This document shows, in pieces, positions 46,652 to 58,443 of a stretch of 64,000 nt of DNA (positions are counted from its first letter, which is position 1; each line of letters begins with the position of its first letter). Both the position numbers and the translations under genes were made by a program. The DNA is from Stutzerimonas kunmingensis. GTDB taxonomy: Bacteria > Pseudomonadota > Gammaproteobacteria > Pseudomonadales > Pseudomonadaceae. The notes below the pieces were generated by a model. The model did not search any database. It had not been told where the DNA came from and saw only the letters and a list, made by a program, of their open reading frames with translations. Location of the stretch: assembly GCF_002929225.1 (NCBI RefSeq), contig NZ_PISM01000021.1, positions 372,001-436,000 on the forward strand, read 5' to 3'.

Positions 46652-47383
46652 ATGCTGCCACTATTGATCGCCCTGCAATTTCTCACCAGCCTGCCGATCC
46701 GCTTGCCGGCAATGCCGGAGCCAGAGCAGCAGGGGCGCTCATTGCTGTATTACCCCGTGGTCGGTCTGTTGCTCGGCGCGTTGCTCGGTTTGGCCGCGTT
46801 TGTGCTGGATGGGGCTGCACCGCTGTTACAGGCGGTCTTGCTGCTCACCCTCTGGGTCGCGCTGACCGGCGCCTTGCACCTCGATGGTCTGGCCGACAGC
46901 GCCGACGCCTGGCTGGGTGGCTTCGGCGACCGCGACCGCACGCTGCAGATCATGAAGGACCCGCGCAGCGGCCCGGTCGCCGTGGTGGTTCTGGTGCTTT
47001 TGCTGTTGCTTAAATTCACCGCGCTGTTGGCGTTGCTCCAGGCGCAACAGTACTCCGCACTGTTGCTGGCGCCGGTGCTAGGGCGGGCCGCGCTGCCAGC
47101 GCTGTTTCTCTGCACGCCATACGTGCGGCCCGGCGGCCTTGGTCATGCGCTGGCGGCGAATCTTCCACATGGCGGGGCGCGCGGCGTACTGGCACTGGTC
47201 GCGGTGGGTTGTTTGCTGTTCGGCAGCAGCGGGCTGATCGCCCTGTCATTGGCTGCCGTGACATTCCTGCTGGCGCGTCGCGCCATGCTGCGCCGGCTCG
47301 GCGGCACCACCGGCGATACCGCCGGCGCGCTGCTGGAACTGGTGGAGTGCACGGTATTGATAGGGCTGGCGCTGCAGCTCTAG
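46652..47383 (+). CDS. cobS: Cobalamin synthase CobS (CobV)
   Basis: This 243-residue integral membrane enzyme joins GDP-cobinamide and alpha-ribazole to complete the vitamin. LIALQFLTSLPIRLP, the Asp-rich LDGLADSADAWLGG and RDRTLQIMKDPRSGP are diagnostic. It is the last gene of the operon. Its TAG shares the bases CTAG with the convergent LysR stop. Confidence 0.95.
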   Translation: MLPLLIALQFLTSLPIRLPAMPEPEQQGRSLLYYPVVGLLLGALLGLAAFVLDGAAPLLQAVLLLTLWVALTGALHLDGLADSADAWLGGFGDRDRTLQIMKDPRSGPVAVVVLVLLLLLKFTALLALLQAQQYSALLLAPVLGRAALPALFLCTPYVRPGGLGHALAANLPHGGARGVLALVAVGCLLFGSSGLIALSLAAVTFLLARRAMLRRLGGTTGDTAGALLELVECTVLIGLALQL

Positions 47384-48315
47384 CGGTCGGCCACCGGTCG
47401 GCGGTCGAGCACGGGCGCATGCTGCGCCATAAGTTCGATGACCCAATCGATGAACACGCGCAGCTTGGCGCTGACATGCCGATTCGGTGGGAATGCCAGG
47501 TACAGCGGCATTTCATCGAGCCGCCAGTCTTCCAGCAGTGGCAACAGCTCGCCGTTGGCCAGGTGCGTTCTGACCATGTACTCCGGTAGCCAGATGATGC
47601 CCAGCCCGGCCAGGCCCGCGGCCAGGCAGGCGTTGCCATCGTCCACGGCAAGTGCATAGCGGCCGTGCACCTGAACCTGCTCGTTCTGCCGCTGCATGAT
47701 GTACGCCGTCGGTTTGCCGGTGCGCGCCCAGAGAAAGCCGACGACACGGTGGTGGCTGTTTTCCAGCTCGCTCGGATGTGTCGGCACGCCGGCGCGTTCG
47801 AGGTAACCAGGGGCCGCGTAGACGCCAAGGCGCAGGTCGCCGACGTGGCGGGCGATCAGTGACTGGTCGGTGATTTCCCCACCGCGCACGACGCAGTCCA
47901 CGTTCTCCCCGATCAGGTCCACCCGCCGGTCGCTGACGCCCATGTCCAGCTGGATGTCCGGATACTTCGCATAGAAGGCCGGCAATGCCGGAATCAGGAT
48001 CATCCGCGCCAGTGGGCTGGGGACGTCCACGCGCAAGCGTCCTCGCGGCACTGCTGCTGCGGCGGACAGGCTGGTTTCGGCGTCGTCCAGATCGGCCAGC
48101 AGGCGCAGGGCGCGCTCGTAATAGGCCGCACCGTCGGCGGTGACGTTGACCTTGCGCGTGGTGCGGTTGAGTAGCCTGACGCGAAGCCGCGCCTCGAGTT
48201 GCTGGACCTGCTGGGTGACGCTGGTCTTGCTGATGCGCAGGGTCTCGGCGGCCTTGGTGAAGCTGCCGGTTTCCACCACGCGAACGAAGGCCTGCATCGC
48301 ATCGAAACGGTCCAT
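47380..48315 (-). CDS. LysR-family transcriptional regulator
   Basis: This 311-residue regulator has the N-terminal winged helix-turn-helix (GSFTKAAETLRISKTSVTQQ) and a LysR substrate domain. It is divergent from a RidA-family gene with 131 bp between, the classic arrangement for a LysR regulator and its target. The inducer is unknown. Its stop overlaps the cobS stop by 4 bp. Confidence 0.9.
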   Translation of the reverse strand: MDRFDAMQAFVRVVETGSFTKAAETLRISKTSVTQQVQQLEARLRVRLLNRTTRKVNVTADGAAYYERALRLLADLDDAETSLSAAAAVPRGRLRVDVPSPLARMILIPALPAFYAKYPDIQLDMGVSDRRVDLIGENVDCVVRGGEITDQSLIARHVGDLRLGVYAAPGYLERAGVPTHPSELENSHHRVVGFLWARTGKPTAYIMQRQNEQVQVHGRYALAVDDGNACLAAGLAGLGIIWLPEYMVRTHLANGELLPLLEDWRLDEMPLYLAFPPNRHVSAKLRVFIDWVIELMAQHAPVLDRRPVADR

Positions 48316-48446
48316 CTGAACTCCCGCGGATTGTTTGGATTACGCAAATAGTGTTGAGCGACCTGGCGCGTTTATCCAGTGCTTTGCGACTTCTACAGTG
48401 AGGCCTTCATTCAACGGGTCGCTCCGACCCTTATTGGAGGTTGCAC

Positions 48447-48851
48447 ATGACACCGCGTGATGTTGTTTTTCCGCCTGGCCGCCAGGCGCTCTACGAGCGC
48501 AATCGCTATTCCCCGGCCATCCGCGCCAATGGCTTGCTGTTCGTCTCCGGACAGGTCGGCAGCCGCGAGGACGGCTCACCCGAACCGGAGCTGGAGGCGC
48601 AGGCCCGGCGTGCGTTCGATAACCTGAACGCAATCCTGCAGGCGGCTGGCTGCACCTTCGACGATGTCATTGACGTCACCGTGTTCATGGTCGATCCGCA
48701 GGCGATCTTCGAGCGGGTCTGGAGCGTCGTGCCCGAATACTGGGGCGCAGCGCCGCATCCGACGCTGACGGCCGTTGGGGTTACCTGGCTGTACGGCTTC
48801 CAGTTCGAGATCAAGGTGATCGCCAAGCTGCCGGAACCGGCTGCGGCTTGA
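48447..48851 (+). CDS. RidA/YjgF-family protein
   Basis: This 134-residue protein belongs to the RidA family of enamine/imine deaminases. FVSGQVGSREDGSPEPE, EAQARRAFDNLNAIL and DVIDVTVFMVD are typical. A strong TGGAGG lies 6 bases before ATG 48447. The classic catalytic Arg of RidA is not clearly placed, so it may be another subgroup. It is probably controlled by the divergent LysR gene. Confidence 0.85.
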   Translation: MTPRDVVFPPGRQALYERNRYSPAIRANGLLFVSGQVGSREDGSPEPELEAQARRAFDNLNAILQAAGCTFDDVIDVTVFMVDPQAIFERVWSVVPEYWGAAPHPTLTAVGVTWLYGFQFEIKVIAKLPEPAAA

Positions 48852-48857
48852 GCCCGC

Positions 48858-49955
48858 TCAGCCCAGCAGCGCCACCGTCTTGATCTGCGCCCAAAGCGCC
48901 TGACCGGGCGTAATGGCCAGCTGATCGGCCGAGCGCCGGGTGATGCGTGCCAGCAGTGGCGTGCCGCCGGCATCGAGGCGGATCAGTACGTGGGCCGGCG
49001 TATCGGCCGCGACCATCGCCTCGACCCGAGCGGGGAGCAGGTTGGTGATGCTGCTGCCTTCGGCGCGCTGCAGCGCCAGGCTCACGTCGCGGGCGTGCAC
49101 ACGAAAGCGCAGGCGTTGGCCCAGGGCTTCAGGGCGCTGCGATACCAGCACTTCGCCGCCGGGAAAGGTCAGCCGGGTGAGGTGGTAGTGGGCGTCGTGC
49201 CCAGCGATCTCACCCTCTACCACGACGCCGGCGTCATCGCTGAAGGCCGTCGGCAGGTCCAGTCGGGCCAGCGTCTCACGCAGCTCGCCTTGGGCGATGG
49301 CCCGTCCCTGCTCCAGCAGCACGACGTGATCGGCCAGCCGCGCCACTTCGTCCGGCGAGTGGCTGACGTAGAGCACGGGGATATCCAGCTCGTCATGCAG
49401 GCGTTCCAGATAAGGCAGGATCTCACTCTTGCGCTTGAGGTCGAGCGCGGCCAGCGGTTCGTCCATCAGCAGCAGGCGCGGGCTGGTCAGCAGTGCGCGG
49501 GCGATGCCGACGCGCTGGCGCTCGCCGCCGGACAGCCGGTCGGGCATGCGCTCGAGCAGATGGTCGATACCCAGCAGCGCTACCGCCTGATCCAGCGCCA
49601 CACGGCGCTCCGCCGCCGCCACGCGACGCATGCCGAACTCCAGATTGCGCCGCACCGACAGGTGGGCGAACAGGTTGGCCTCCTGAAACACATAACCGAT
49701 TGAGCGGCGATGCGGTGGTACGAACAGGTTCTGCGCGCTGTTCTGCCAGTGTTCGCCATTGACGGTCAGCTGGCCCTGACCTGAGCGCTCCAGGCCCGCC
49801 ACGCAGCGCAACAGGGTGGTCTTGCCCGAGCCGGAATGGCCGAACAGCGCGGTCACTCCACGGCCGGGCAATTGCAGATCGACATCCAGGCTGAAGTCGG
49901 CGTAGTCGAGGCGAAAACGTGCCTGGATTCCGCTGTGGGTTGCAGCGTCGCTCAT
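48858..49955 (-). CDS. modC: Molybdate ABC transporter ATP-binding protein ModC
   Basis: This 365-residue ATPase powers molybdate uptake. Walker A is [12 protein letters not shown], the signature is [15 protein letters not shown], and Walker B is [14 protein letters not shown]-terminal TOBE molybdate-binding domain begins near [12 protein letters not shown]. The ATG at 49955 overlaps the modB stop; a longer open frame through modB is a shadow. Confidence 0.95.
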   Translation of the reverse strand: MSDAATHSGIQARFRLDYADFSLDVDLQLPGRGVTALFGHSGSGKTTLLRCVAGLERSGQGQLTVNGEHWQNSAQNLFVPPHRRSIGYVFQEANLFAHLSVRRNLEFGMRRVAAAERRVALDQAVALLGIDHLLERMPDRLSGGERQRVGIARALLTSPRLLLMDEPLAALDLKRKSEILPYLERLHDELDIPVLYVSHSPDEVARLADHVVLLEQGRAIAQGELRETLARLDLPTAFSDDAGVVVEGEIAGHDAHYHLTRLTFPGGEVLVSQRPEALGQRLRFRVHARDVSLALQRAEGSSITNLLPARVEAMVAADTPAHVLIRLDAGGTPLLARITRRSADQLAITPGQALWAQIKTVALLG

Positions 49956-50632
49956 CCGCGCCACCCTTGCTTTAACCGGCTGCCATAAAGCACCAGCAGC
50001 ACCAGAAATGAGAACAGCAGCATGCCGCCAGCCAGCCAGTGCGCCTGGGCGTACTCCATGGCTTCGACATGATCGTAGATCTGCACCGACACCACGCGTG
50101 TCTGCCCCGGAATGTTGCCGCCGATCATCAACACCACGCCGAACTCGCCGACGGTGTGGGCGAAACCGAGGATGCTTGCGGTAATGAAGCCGGGACGGGC
50201 GAGCGGCAGAACCACACTGAAGAAGGTGTCCCAGGGGCCGGCGCGTAGTGTGGCGGCGGCTTCCAGCGGGCGCTCGCCAATGGCTTCGAAGGCGTTCTGC
50301 AAGGGTTGCACCACGAACGGCAGCGAGTAGAACACCGAGCCGACCACCAATCCGGCAAAGGTGAACGGCAGGGTGCCGAGCCCAAGACTCTGGGTGAACT
50401 GGCCGATGAAACCGTTGGGGCCCATGGCCACCAGCAGGTAGAAGCCGAGCACAGTCGGCGGCAGTACCAGCGGCAACGCGACCACGGCCCCGATCGGGCC
50501 CTTCATGCGCGAGGTGGTGCGCGCCAGCCACCAGGCGATGGGTGTGCCGATCAGCAGCAGGACCAGCGTGGTCACGCTGGCCAGTTTGACGGTCAGCCAG
50601 ATTGCTGCCAGGGCCACGCTGTCCAGCGGCAT
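49952..50632 (-). CDS. modB: Molybdate ABC transporter permease ModB
   Basis: This 226-residue inner-membrane permease has about five segments and the EAA loop [46 protein letters not shown] is typical of ModB. The ATG at 50632 ([12 protein letters not shown]) is chosen. It begins 4 bp after modA and overlaps modC by 4 bp. Confidence 0.95.
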   Translation of the reverse strand: MPLDSVALAAIWLTVKLASVTTLVLLLIGTPIAWWLARTTSRMKGPIGAVVALPLVLPPTVLGFYLLVAMGPNGFIGQFTQSLGLGTLPFTFAGLVVGSVFYSLPFVVQPLQNAFEAIGERPLEAAATLRAGPWDTFFSVVLPLARPGFITASILGFAHTVGEFGVVLMIGGNIPGQTRVVSVQIYDHVEAMEYAQAHWLAGGMLLFSFLVLLVLYGSRLKQGWRG

Positions 50633-50636
50633 GCTG

Positions 50637-52092
<1,456 letters not shown>

Positions 52093-52096
52093 AAAC

Positions 52097-52127
52097 AAAA
52101 AAGCCCCGGCGGACCGGGGCTTTTTCG
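52097..52127. terminator. Bidirectional intrinsic terminator
   Basis: A 9-bp hairpin (AAGCCCCGG, loop CGGA, CCGGGGCTT) with A and T tracts on both sides lies between the convergent glutathione peroxidase and FadL-like genes. Confidence 0.9.
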
Positions 52128-52140
52128 TTCTTTCGCTACA

Positions 52141-53463
52141 TCAGAAGCGGTAGCTCAGAGCAGCGCCAAAGCCGTGGGCGCGGTTCTTGAACGTCGCGTC
52201 ATAGTTGGCCTCGAGCGCACCGCCCTGGTAGGTGCGGCTGCGATTGATGTCCACTTCTTCCTCTCGCAGATAGGAATAAGCGAGGTCGACGGTGACGTCG
52301 TCAGTCGGATTCCAGGCCAGGCCGAAGCTGATAGCCGTGCGGTCGCCGGTCGGGATGCGCGGAGAGCGATGTACGTTGTTGGTCGGGCTCTGGTCGAAAG
52401 CCAGGCCAGTACGCAGGGTCCACTCACGGTTCAGCTTGTAGGCTGCGCCGATGGCATAGGACCAGGTGTCATGCCAGTCCTGCTCTTCGACGATGGGCGC
52501 GAGGTTGCCTTGCAGCGGGCCTGGAATTCCATCGTTCTCGATGATGATCGCTTCGAAGCGGCTCCAGCGGGTCCACATCGCACCACCGTACAGGGTCCAC
52601 TGATCGTTGAGCTCGTGGGTCAGCGAGATATCTACCGATTCTGGTGTGTCCAGATCAAGGGATGCTTCGTATTTGCCGGCCGCTCCGGTCAGATCGAAGC
52701 TGCCGCCGGAGAGCTTTGTGTCACCCTCCAGCTTGTAGGCGACCTTGGAATGGTAGGTGACACCAGCACGGGTTTGCGGGGTGAACTCGTAAAGGACACC
52801 GGCGTTGAAGCCCAGCGCCGTGTCGTTACCGGTAACTTTCACACGCCCGTCGTTGGAGCCCAGCGGGCCGGCAGGGTTTGGCGAAGTGCTTTGCAGTTCA
52901 CCTTCGATACGGTTGATAGTCGGCCCGAAACCTACCGACAGCTTGTCGTTGAAACGGTAGCTGATGGTTGGTTGCACAGTGATCACGCTGACTTCGCTGT
53001 AGTCGCCGAAATAGCGTCCCTGGTAGCCGCTTTCATAATCGGAGACCAGGCCGAACGGGACATACACGCCCACACCAACAGCCCACTTATCGTCGATCGG
53101 CTTGACGTAATAGCCCATCGGGACGGCCGTGAACGGGACCATGTCGCCGTCGTTGCTACCGTCGTAGGGCAGATTGGCGCCGCCCAAGGCAGGGCCGGAG
53201 AACGATCCCTAATTATTCTTGATATCCGTCTTCGCATGAATCGCCGCCATGCCGAAGCTGACTTCCTCACGCTTCAGGCGGGACATGCCGGCAGGGTTGC
53301 CGAACAGGGTGGTGGCGTCGTCGGCGGAAGAGGAGCGACCTGCAAACGAGGTGCCCATGCCGCTGATGCTTTGTTCGTTGAGGGCAAAACCGGCGGCCAT
53401 GGCCTGGGTGGACAAGGCGCCTACGGCTACCGCGAGCGCGGTCTTCAACCATGTTGTTTTCAT
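52141..53463 (-). pseudogene. OmpP1/FadL-family outer-membrane transporter broken by an amber codon
   Basis: The reading frame encodes a signal peptide (KTALAVAVGALSTQAMA), the FadL N-terminus AAGFALNEQSISGMGTSFAG, NPAGMSRL, and a long beta-barrel ending in FGAALSYRF, 440 codons in all. Codon 85 (53211-53209) is TAG. The frame continues unchanged on both sides, and downstream GSFSGPALGGANLP is typical of the family at this point. FadL proteins import long-chain fatty acids or hydrocarbons. A full product would need suppression, so the gene is probably a recent pseudogene or a sequencing error. Confidence 0.85.
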
Positions 53464-53660
53464 TGTTCTACTACTCCGGGATGAAAGCGGGTCGGAACCT
53501 AGCAACTTTCTCCGACAGGTAGCAAGACAATGAATTGCAATTTTTCGTAAAGATGACGACTAACGGTCGTGAAAACAAATGTAACTTCGGTGAAAACCCC
53601 GTGGACGTATTCTGACTGGCGAGCCACGCTGCGCGTTGGGCGCAGCGGGTCTCGTCGGTA

Positions 53661-54506
53661 TCAGGCGCGTGGCCGGCTTGGGTCGGTGATCCATTCGCTC
53701 CATGAACCTGGGTACAGCGTCGCCAACGGGTAGCCTGCCAGACAGAGCGCGAACAGGTTGTGACAGGCGGTGACACCGGAGCCGCAATAGGCCACTGCAA
53801 CTTGCGGTGACTTGCCGTCCAGCAGCTGATCGAATCGGCCGCGTAGCTGCTCGGCATCGAGAAAGCGACCATCACTGCCCAGGTTCTCGCTGAAGGGCGC
53901 GCAAACGGCACCGGGAATATGCCCGCCGATCGGGTCTATGGGCTCGACCTCGCCGAGGAAACGCGGCAGGGCGCGTGCGTCGAGCAGTGCCAGCTCGGGG
54001 CTATGCAGGCGTTCTTGCAGTCGCGCTGCATCGACGACCATGCTGTCGTCTGCGTTGCCGTCGAAATGGCCCGCCTGCATCGCGGGCGTGGTGCTTTCCA
54101 TGGGCAACCCCGCTTCTCGCCAAGCGTTTACGCCCCCGTCCAGCAGGTAGACGCCCTCACGCTTGCCCAGCCACAGCAACAGCCACCACGCCCGAGCGGC
54201 AAACGCGCCGGGGCCGTCGTCATAGAGCACCACTTCGCTGTCGCCATCGAGGCCCCATTGGCGCAGGCGAGTCAGCAACTGCTCAGGATCCGGCAGTGGG
54301 TGGCGTCCGGTGGTGCCGGGGATCACCGGGCCGGACAGGTCTTTTTCCAGATCGGCGAACTGCGCGCCGGGAATATGCGCCTTCCTGTAACTACTCTCGC
54401 CATAGGCCGGATCTTCCAGGGCGAACCGGCAATCCAGAATCAGCAGGTCGGGGGTGTGCAGGTGCTGGGCAAGCTCAGCGGCGGTAATGAGTTGGGCCAG
54501 TGGCAT
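53661..54506 (-). CDS. sseA: Sulfurtransferase (3-mercaptopyruvate/thiosulfate type)
   Basis: This 281-residue protein has two rhodanese domains. The active Cys lies in YCGSGVTACHN, and the CGSGVTA loop favours mercaptopyruvate as substrate. DCRFALEDPAYGESSYRKAHIPGA is typical of the first domain. It is divergent from rnd. Confidence 0.9.
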   Translation of the reverse strand: MPLAQLITAAELAQHLHTPDLLILDCRFALEDPAYGESSYRKAHIPGAQFADLEKDLSGPVIPGTTGRHPLPDPEQLLTRLRQWGLDGDSEVVLYDDGPGAFAARAWWLLLWLGKREGVYLLDGGVNAWREAGLPMESTTPAMQAGHFDGNADDSMVVDAARLQERLHSPELALLDARALPRFLGEVEPIDPIGGHIPGAVCAPFSENLGSDGRFLDAEQLRGRFDQLLDGKSPQVAVAYCGSGVTACHNLFALCLAGYPLATLYPGSWSEWITDPSRPRA

Positions 54507-54647
54507 CGGTGCGGCTCCAGGCGGATTGATCGGTCAACACTACCAGCGCGCGTGGCGGTCATGAATGCCCCGGCCGCTCGGATGCTCGATATATACTGCG
54601 CGCCTCGTTCGGCCGTGCGCCGGTCGTCAGCCGAAAAGGAGGGCCGT

Positions 54648-55772
54648 GTGGCCATCGAAACTCAATGGGTTCTGGATGATGAACATCTGACCCGCCTGTG
54701 CGCCGAATGGCGCCAGCTGCCCTATGTGGCAGTGGATACCGAATTCATGAGGGTCGATACCTTCTACCCCATCGCCGGGCTGATACAGGTCGGTGACGGG
54801 CGGCGTGCCTATCTGATCGACCCGCTGAGCGTACGTGACTGGTCCGCGTTTGCCGTGTTGCTGCAAGACCCGGCGGTGGTGAAAGTGCTGCACGCCTGCA
54901 GCGAAGACCTCGAAGTACTGCTGCGTCTGACCGGTAGCCTGCCGCAGCCGCTGTTCGACACCCAGCTGGCGGCCGGTTACCTGAATATCGGTTTCTCCAT
55001 GGGCTACTCGCGGCTGGTCCAGGCGGTACTCGGCATCGAGTTGCCCAAGGGCGAAACGCGCTCGGACTGGTTGCAGCGGCCTCTGAGCCACATGCAGGTG
55101 CAATATGCCGCCGAGGATGCCCAGCATCTGGCCGAATTGTACGAAGCACTGCTGCCGAAGCTGTCCGAGGACAAGCGTGCCTGGGTACTGGAGGATGGTG
55201 CCGAGCTGGTGGCCAACCTGCAGCGCGAATCCGATCCCGATGAAGCCTACCGTGATGTGAAGCAGGCCTGGCGGCTCAAGCCGCAGCAGCTCGCCGTGCT
55301 CAAAGTGCTGACGGCCTGGCGCGAGCGTCAGGCCCGTGCGCGCAACCAACCGCGCAATCGCGTGCTGCGTGAAGCCAGTCTCTGGCCGCTGGCGCGCACC
55401 CAGCCGCGCGATCTGGTGACGCTGGCCCGGATCGAGGACATGCATCCGCGTACCGTGCGCCAGGATGGTGAATTGCTGCTGGAGATGATCCGTGAGGCCG
55501 CGGCGACGCCCGAACAGGATTGGCCGGCACCGCTACCGGAGCCATTGCCGCTGGAGGTGTCGTCCGTACTGAAAAAGCTGCGTGCGGTCGGCCAGCGCGA
55601 AGCGCAGGCGCTGGATATCGCACCGGAGCTGATGTTGCGCAAGAAAACGCTCGAGGCGCTGCTCAAGAGCGGCTACCCCGATGGACCCTATGAACTGCCC
55701 GAATCGCTGCGCGGCTGGCGCCGTGAGCGGATGGGGCAAGCCCTGCTCGATGCTCTGGAAAAACGACCATGA
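54648..55772 (+). CDS. rnd: Ribonuclease D
   Basis: This 374-residue 3'-5' exoribonuclease trims tRNA 3' ends. DEDD motifs include [14 protein letters not shown] and [11 protein letters not shown], with [16 protein letters not shown]-terminal HRDC domain follows (about residues 210-290). The GTG start at 54648 has AAGGAGGG 5 bases upstream. The frame is open far upstream without support. It overlaps ycgL by ATGA. Confidence 0.94.
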   Translation: MAIETQWVLDDEHLTRLCAEWRQLPYVAVDTEFMRVDTFYPIAGLIQVGDGRRAYLIDPLSVRDWSAFAVLLQDPAVVKVLHACSEDLEVLLRLTGSLPQPLFDTQLAAGYLNIGFSMGYSRLVQAVLGIELPKGETRSDWLQRPLSHMQVQYAAEDAQHLAELYEALLPKLSEDKRAWVLEDGAELVANLQRESDPDEAYRDVKQAWRLKPQQLAVLKVLTAWRERQARARNQPRNRVLREASLWPLARTQPRDLVTLARIEDMHPRTVRQDGELLLEMIREAAATPEQDWPAPLPEPLPLEVSSVLKKLRAVGQREAQALDIAPELMLRKKTLEALLKSGYPDGPYELPESLRGWRRERMGQALLDALEKRP

Positions 55773-56062
55773 AAGTCATCTGTTCCATCTACAAAAGCCC
55801 ACGCAAGGACGGAATGTACCTTTACGTCGAAAAGCGCGATGCGCTCAAGCGTGTCCCCGAAGGTCTGATCGCGGCGTTCGGGCCGCCGCAGCTGGCCTTC
55901 GAAATGGTGCTGACGCCCGAGCGCCAACTGGCACGCGAAGACATCACCAAGGTGCTCGCCAATCTCCAGGCACAGGGTTATCACCTGCAGATGCCGCCCG
56001 CCGAGGACGATTACATCGAGCATCTTCCCGAAGAGCTGCTGCGCATGAATGATCCGATGTAA
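55769..56062 (+). CDS. ycgL: YcgL-family protein
   Basis: This 97-residue protein matches the YcgL domain family, with [19 protein letters not shown] at the start. It is translationally coupled to rnd, as in other Pseudomonas. Function is unknown, possibly RNA-related by context. Confidence 0.9.
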   Translation: MKVICSIYKSPRKDGMYLYVEKRDALKRVPEGLIAAFGPPQLAFEMVLTPERQLAREDITKVLANLQAQGYHLQMPPAEDDYIEHLPEELLRMNDPM

Positions 56063-56149
56063 ACACCTGCTCGATCCTGACGCTGGACAAGATGCGTCGG
56101 CCGGATCGGAACTACGCTCTTCTGACCGTACATGCATAAGGAGACGACG

Positions 56150-56551
56150 ATGAAAACGCGTTCTTTGGTGATCGGTTCGGTAATGGCGGCTCTGGCGATG
56201 TCGGCCGGCGCGCAGACGCCCTCCAGCGATAACGAAGCCTGGCAGCAGCATTGGCAGAAGATGCAGGAGTACCGGCAGGCCTGGCAGTCTGCGAAGACCC
56301 CGCAGGAGCGACAGAAACTTCGCGAAGAGCATTGGCAGAGCATGCAGTCCGGTATGGGTGGCATGGCCGGGTGCCCGATGGGCGGGCCCGGCGGCGGAAT
56401 GGGCAAGCAGGGTGGCAAGCCGATGCAGGGCGCCATGGGTGGCGGCATGATGGGCGCGCCGTCGAAGGAGATGCTCGACATGCGTATCCAGCACATGGAG
56501 CAGATGCTCGAGCAGATGCGTAGTCACCGGCAGATGCTCGACAAGCAGTAG
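56150..56551 (+). CDS. Periplasmic Met/Gly-rich protein of unknown function
   Basis: This 133-residue protein has a signal peptide (GSVMAALAMSAGAQ), a helical Gln/Trp-rich part (WQQHWQKMQEYRQAWQS), then a low-complexity stretch of Gly and Met with one Cys (GMAGCPMGGPGGGMG), and a helical Met-rich end. It could be a periplasmic metal-binding or stress protein, perhaps remotely like CpxP/Spy, but no family motif is certain. AAGGAG precedes ATG 56150. Confidence 0.65.
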   Translation: MKTRSLVIGSVMAALAMSAGAQTPSSDNEAWQQHWQKMQEYRQAWQSAKTPQERQKLREEHWQSMQSGMGGMAGCPMGGPGGGMGKQGGKPMQGAMGGGMMGAPSKEMLDMRIQHMEQMLEQMRSHRQMLDKQ

Positions 56552-56656
56552 CGCTCGATGTAGCCGCCGGCTCCTACCGGCGGCATCCGCCTGGCGGCTC
56601 TTGGCCGGATATCCGACAGTGGCTAGACTTGCCGGTTTTTACCGGTAGTGACAGTC

Positions 56657-57106
56657 ATGGCGGCCAAGGTCGAACCCTTCTGGATGCGCAAAACCCTTGC
56701 CGAACTCGATGCGGCGGAATGGGAGTCGCTGTGCGACGGATGCGGCCTCTGCTGCCTGCAGAAGCTTGAGGACGAGGAAGACGGCGCCGTTTACTACACA
56801 CGTATCGCCTGCAAGCTGCTCGACCTGAAGACCTGTCGCTGCAGCGATTATCCCAACCGGCGCGCCAGTGTGCCGGACTGCATACAGCTGAACGCTTCCG
56901 ATGCTGCTCAGTTCAAATGGCTACCGCCCACCTGCGCCTACCGCCTGGTGGCCGAGCGCAAGGACCTGCCGCTCTGGCATCACCTGGTCTGTGGCGACCC
57001 TGAAGCGGTGCACGTCGAGCGGATTTCCCAGTCGGGCCGGATGCTCGCCGAAGGCAGCGTTGCCGAGGAGCACTGGGAAGACCACCTGATTTTCCGTGCC
57101 GGTTGA
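56657..57106 (+). CDS. ycgN: YcgN-family cysteine-cluster protein
   Basis: This 149-residue protein has Cys-rich motifs [28 protein letters not shown] and VPDCIQL, the pattern of the YkgJ/YcgN CxxCxxCC family, likely metal or Fe-S binding. The ATG at 56657 is chosen over GTG at 56648. Function is unknown. Confidence 0.88.
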   Translation: MAAKVEPFWMRKTLAELDAAEWESLCDGCGLCCLQKLEDEEDGAVYYTRIACKLLDLKTCRCSDYPNRRASVPDCIQLNASDAAQFKWLPPTCAYRLVAERKDLPLWHHLVCGDPEAVHVERISQSGRMLAEGSVAEEHWEDHLIFRAG

Positions 57107-57173
57107 ATCTAAGCCTCGTTTGCATCGTCTCAAGATCAGCACACCCCGCGCGTTTCCGATGGAGTTCTCCTTG

Positions 57174-58394
57174 ATGCTTGTTCGACTGCTGTCGCTGTTC
57201 GCTCTTGTTCTTTTCGTCAGCACCGAGGCCCACGCGGCCAAGCGGGTCGACCTGGACTATCTCGTGCGTTTTCTGCCCGACGAGGATCAGGCCGAGGTGC
57301 AACTGATCCTGGAGAAAGGCGAAGCGGTTCGTAGCCTGGAGTTCAATCTGGGCGATGACGGCTACTACAGCGATTTCGTAGCGGATGGCGAGTGGTTGCA
57401 GGCGTCGCCGGAGCGTGGTGCCTGGCGACCCGCCGAAGGCAAGGCGCGTCTCAGCTACCGCGTGCGTATCAGCCATCCGCGCGACAACGGACGCTACGAC
57501 GCACGGATGACCAGTGATTGGGCGCTGTTCCGTGGCGATGATCTGGTGCCGCCGGCCCGGCTCGATCAGGTCGACGGCGTGAAACTGGTTTCGCGCATCA
57601 CCTTCGAGCTGCCCGAGGGTTGGAAGAGCATCGAAACCGGCTGGCCGCGTGTCGGCAAGAATCGCTTCCGCGTGGATAACCGTGAGCGGCTGTTCGACCG
57701 GCCGACCGGCTGGATGCTCGCCGGCAAGCTCGGTACCCGTCGCGCCAAGCTCGGCGAAACGGACGTCACCATCGCGGCGCCGGTTGGCGAGGGCGTCCGG
57801 CGGATGGATATTCTGACGATGCTGACCTTCGTTTGGCCGCAGGTACAGAATGTCTTTCCCCGCGACCCGGCGAAGCTGCTCATCGTCGGTGCCGGCGACC
57901 CCATGTGGCGTGGCGGGTTGTCCGGTCCGAACTCCCTGTACATGCACGCCGACCGGCCGATTGTCAGCGAGAACGGTACAAGCTCGCTGGTGCATGAGCT
58001 TGTTCACGTCTTTAGCCGCATCAAGGACAGCGACCGCAGTGACTGGATCACTGAGGGGCTGGCCGAGTACTACGCCATTGAGCTGGTGCGTCGCGCCGGT
58101 GGCATGAGCGAAGACCGCTACCAGGCGGTACGTGAGCATCTGACCAAGTGGAGTCGCAAGGTCGACAGCTTGCGCACCGAGCGCTCGACAGGGCCGATCA
58201 CCGCCCGTGCCGTGCTGCTGTTGCAGGAGCTGGACAAGGAGATCCGTCAGCGCAGCAAGGGCCGCCATTCGCTCGACGACGTCAGTCGTGGCTTGATGCG
58301 CATGGATACGGTCAGCACCGACGCCTTCATCGAAATGACCGAGACGCTGCTGGGTGGTGGCTCGAAGGTGCTCGATACTCGCCTGCTGCGCTGA
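57174..58394 (+). CDS. Exported gluzincin-like putative metallopeptidase
   Basis: This 406-residue protein has a signal peptide (LLSLFALVLFVSTEAHA), a beta-rich N-terminal half, and a HELVH zinc motif with a downstream Glu (EGLAEYYAIELV), as in gluzincin peptidases of the M1/M61 type. The start at 57174 has GGAG 9 bases before it. The substrate is unknown. It lies between ycgN and ltaE and may be cotranscribed with them. Confidence 0.75.
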   Translation: MLVRLLSLFALVLFVSTEAHAAKRVDLDYLVRFLPDEDQAEVQLILEKGEAVRSLEFNLGDDGYYSDFVADGEWLQASPERGAWRPAEGKARLSYRVRISHPRDNGRYDARMTSDWALFRGDDLVPPARLDQVDGVKLVSRITFELPEGWKSIETGWPRVGKNRFRVDNRERLFDRPTGWMLAGKLGTRRAKLGETDVTIAAPVGEGVRRMDILTMLTFVWPQVQNVFPRDPAKLLIVGAGDPMWRGGLSGPNSLYMHADRPIVSENGTSSLVHELVHVFSRIKDSDRSDWITEGLAEYYAIELVRRAGGMSEDRYQAVREHLTKWSRKVDSLRTERSTGPITARAVLLLQELDKEIRQRSKGRHSLDDVSRGLMRMDTVSTDAFIEMTETLLGGGSKVLDTRLLR

Positions 58395-58443
58395 TGGCGG
58401 CCGCGGAGCGTCGTTGGCCTTGTCCTGAGCCCGAGGAGATCTC

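Noticed and set aside
49956..50531. In-frame upstream extension of modC, giving a 557-residue frame
   Set aside because: It runs across modB in another frame. modC starts at 49955 with the usual overlap and correct N-terminus.
53209..53211. TAG in the FadL-like gene as a pyrrolysine or readthrough codon
   Set aside because: Pseudomonads do not use pyrrolysine, and no special context is seen. A nonsense mutation or sequencing error is simpler.
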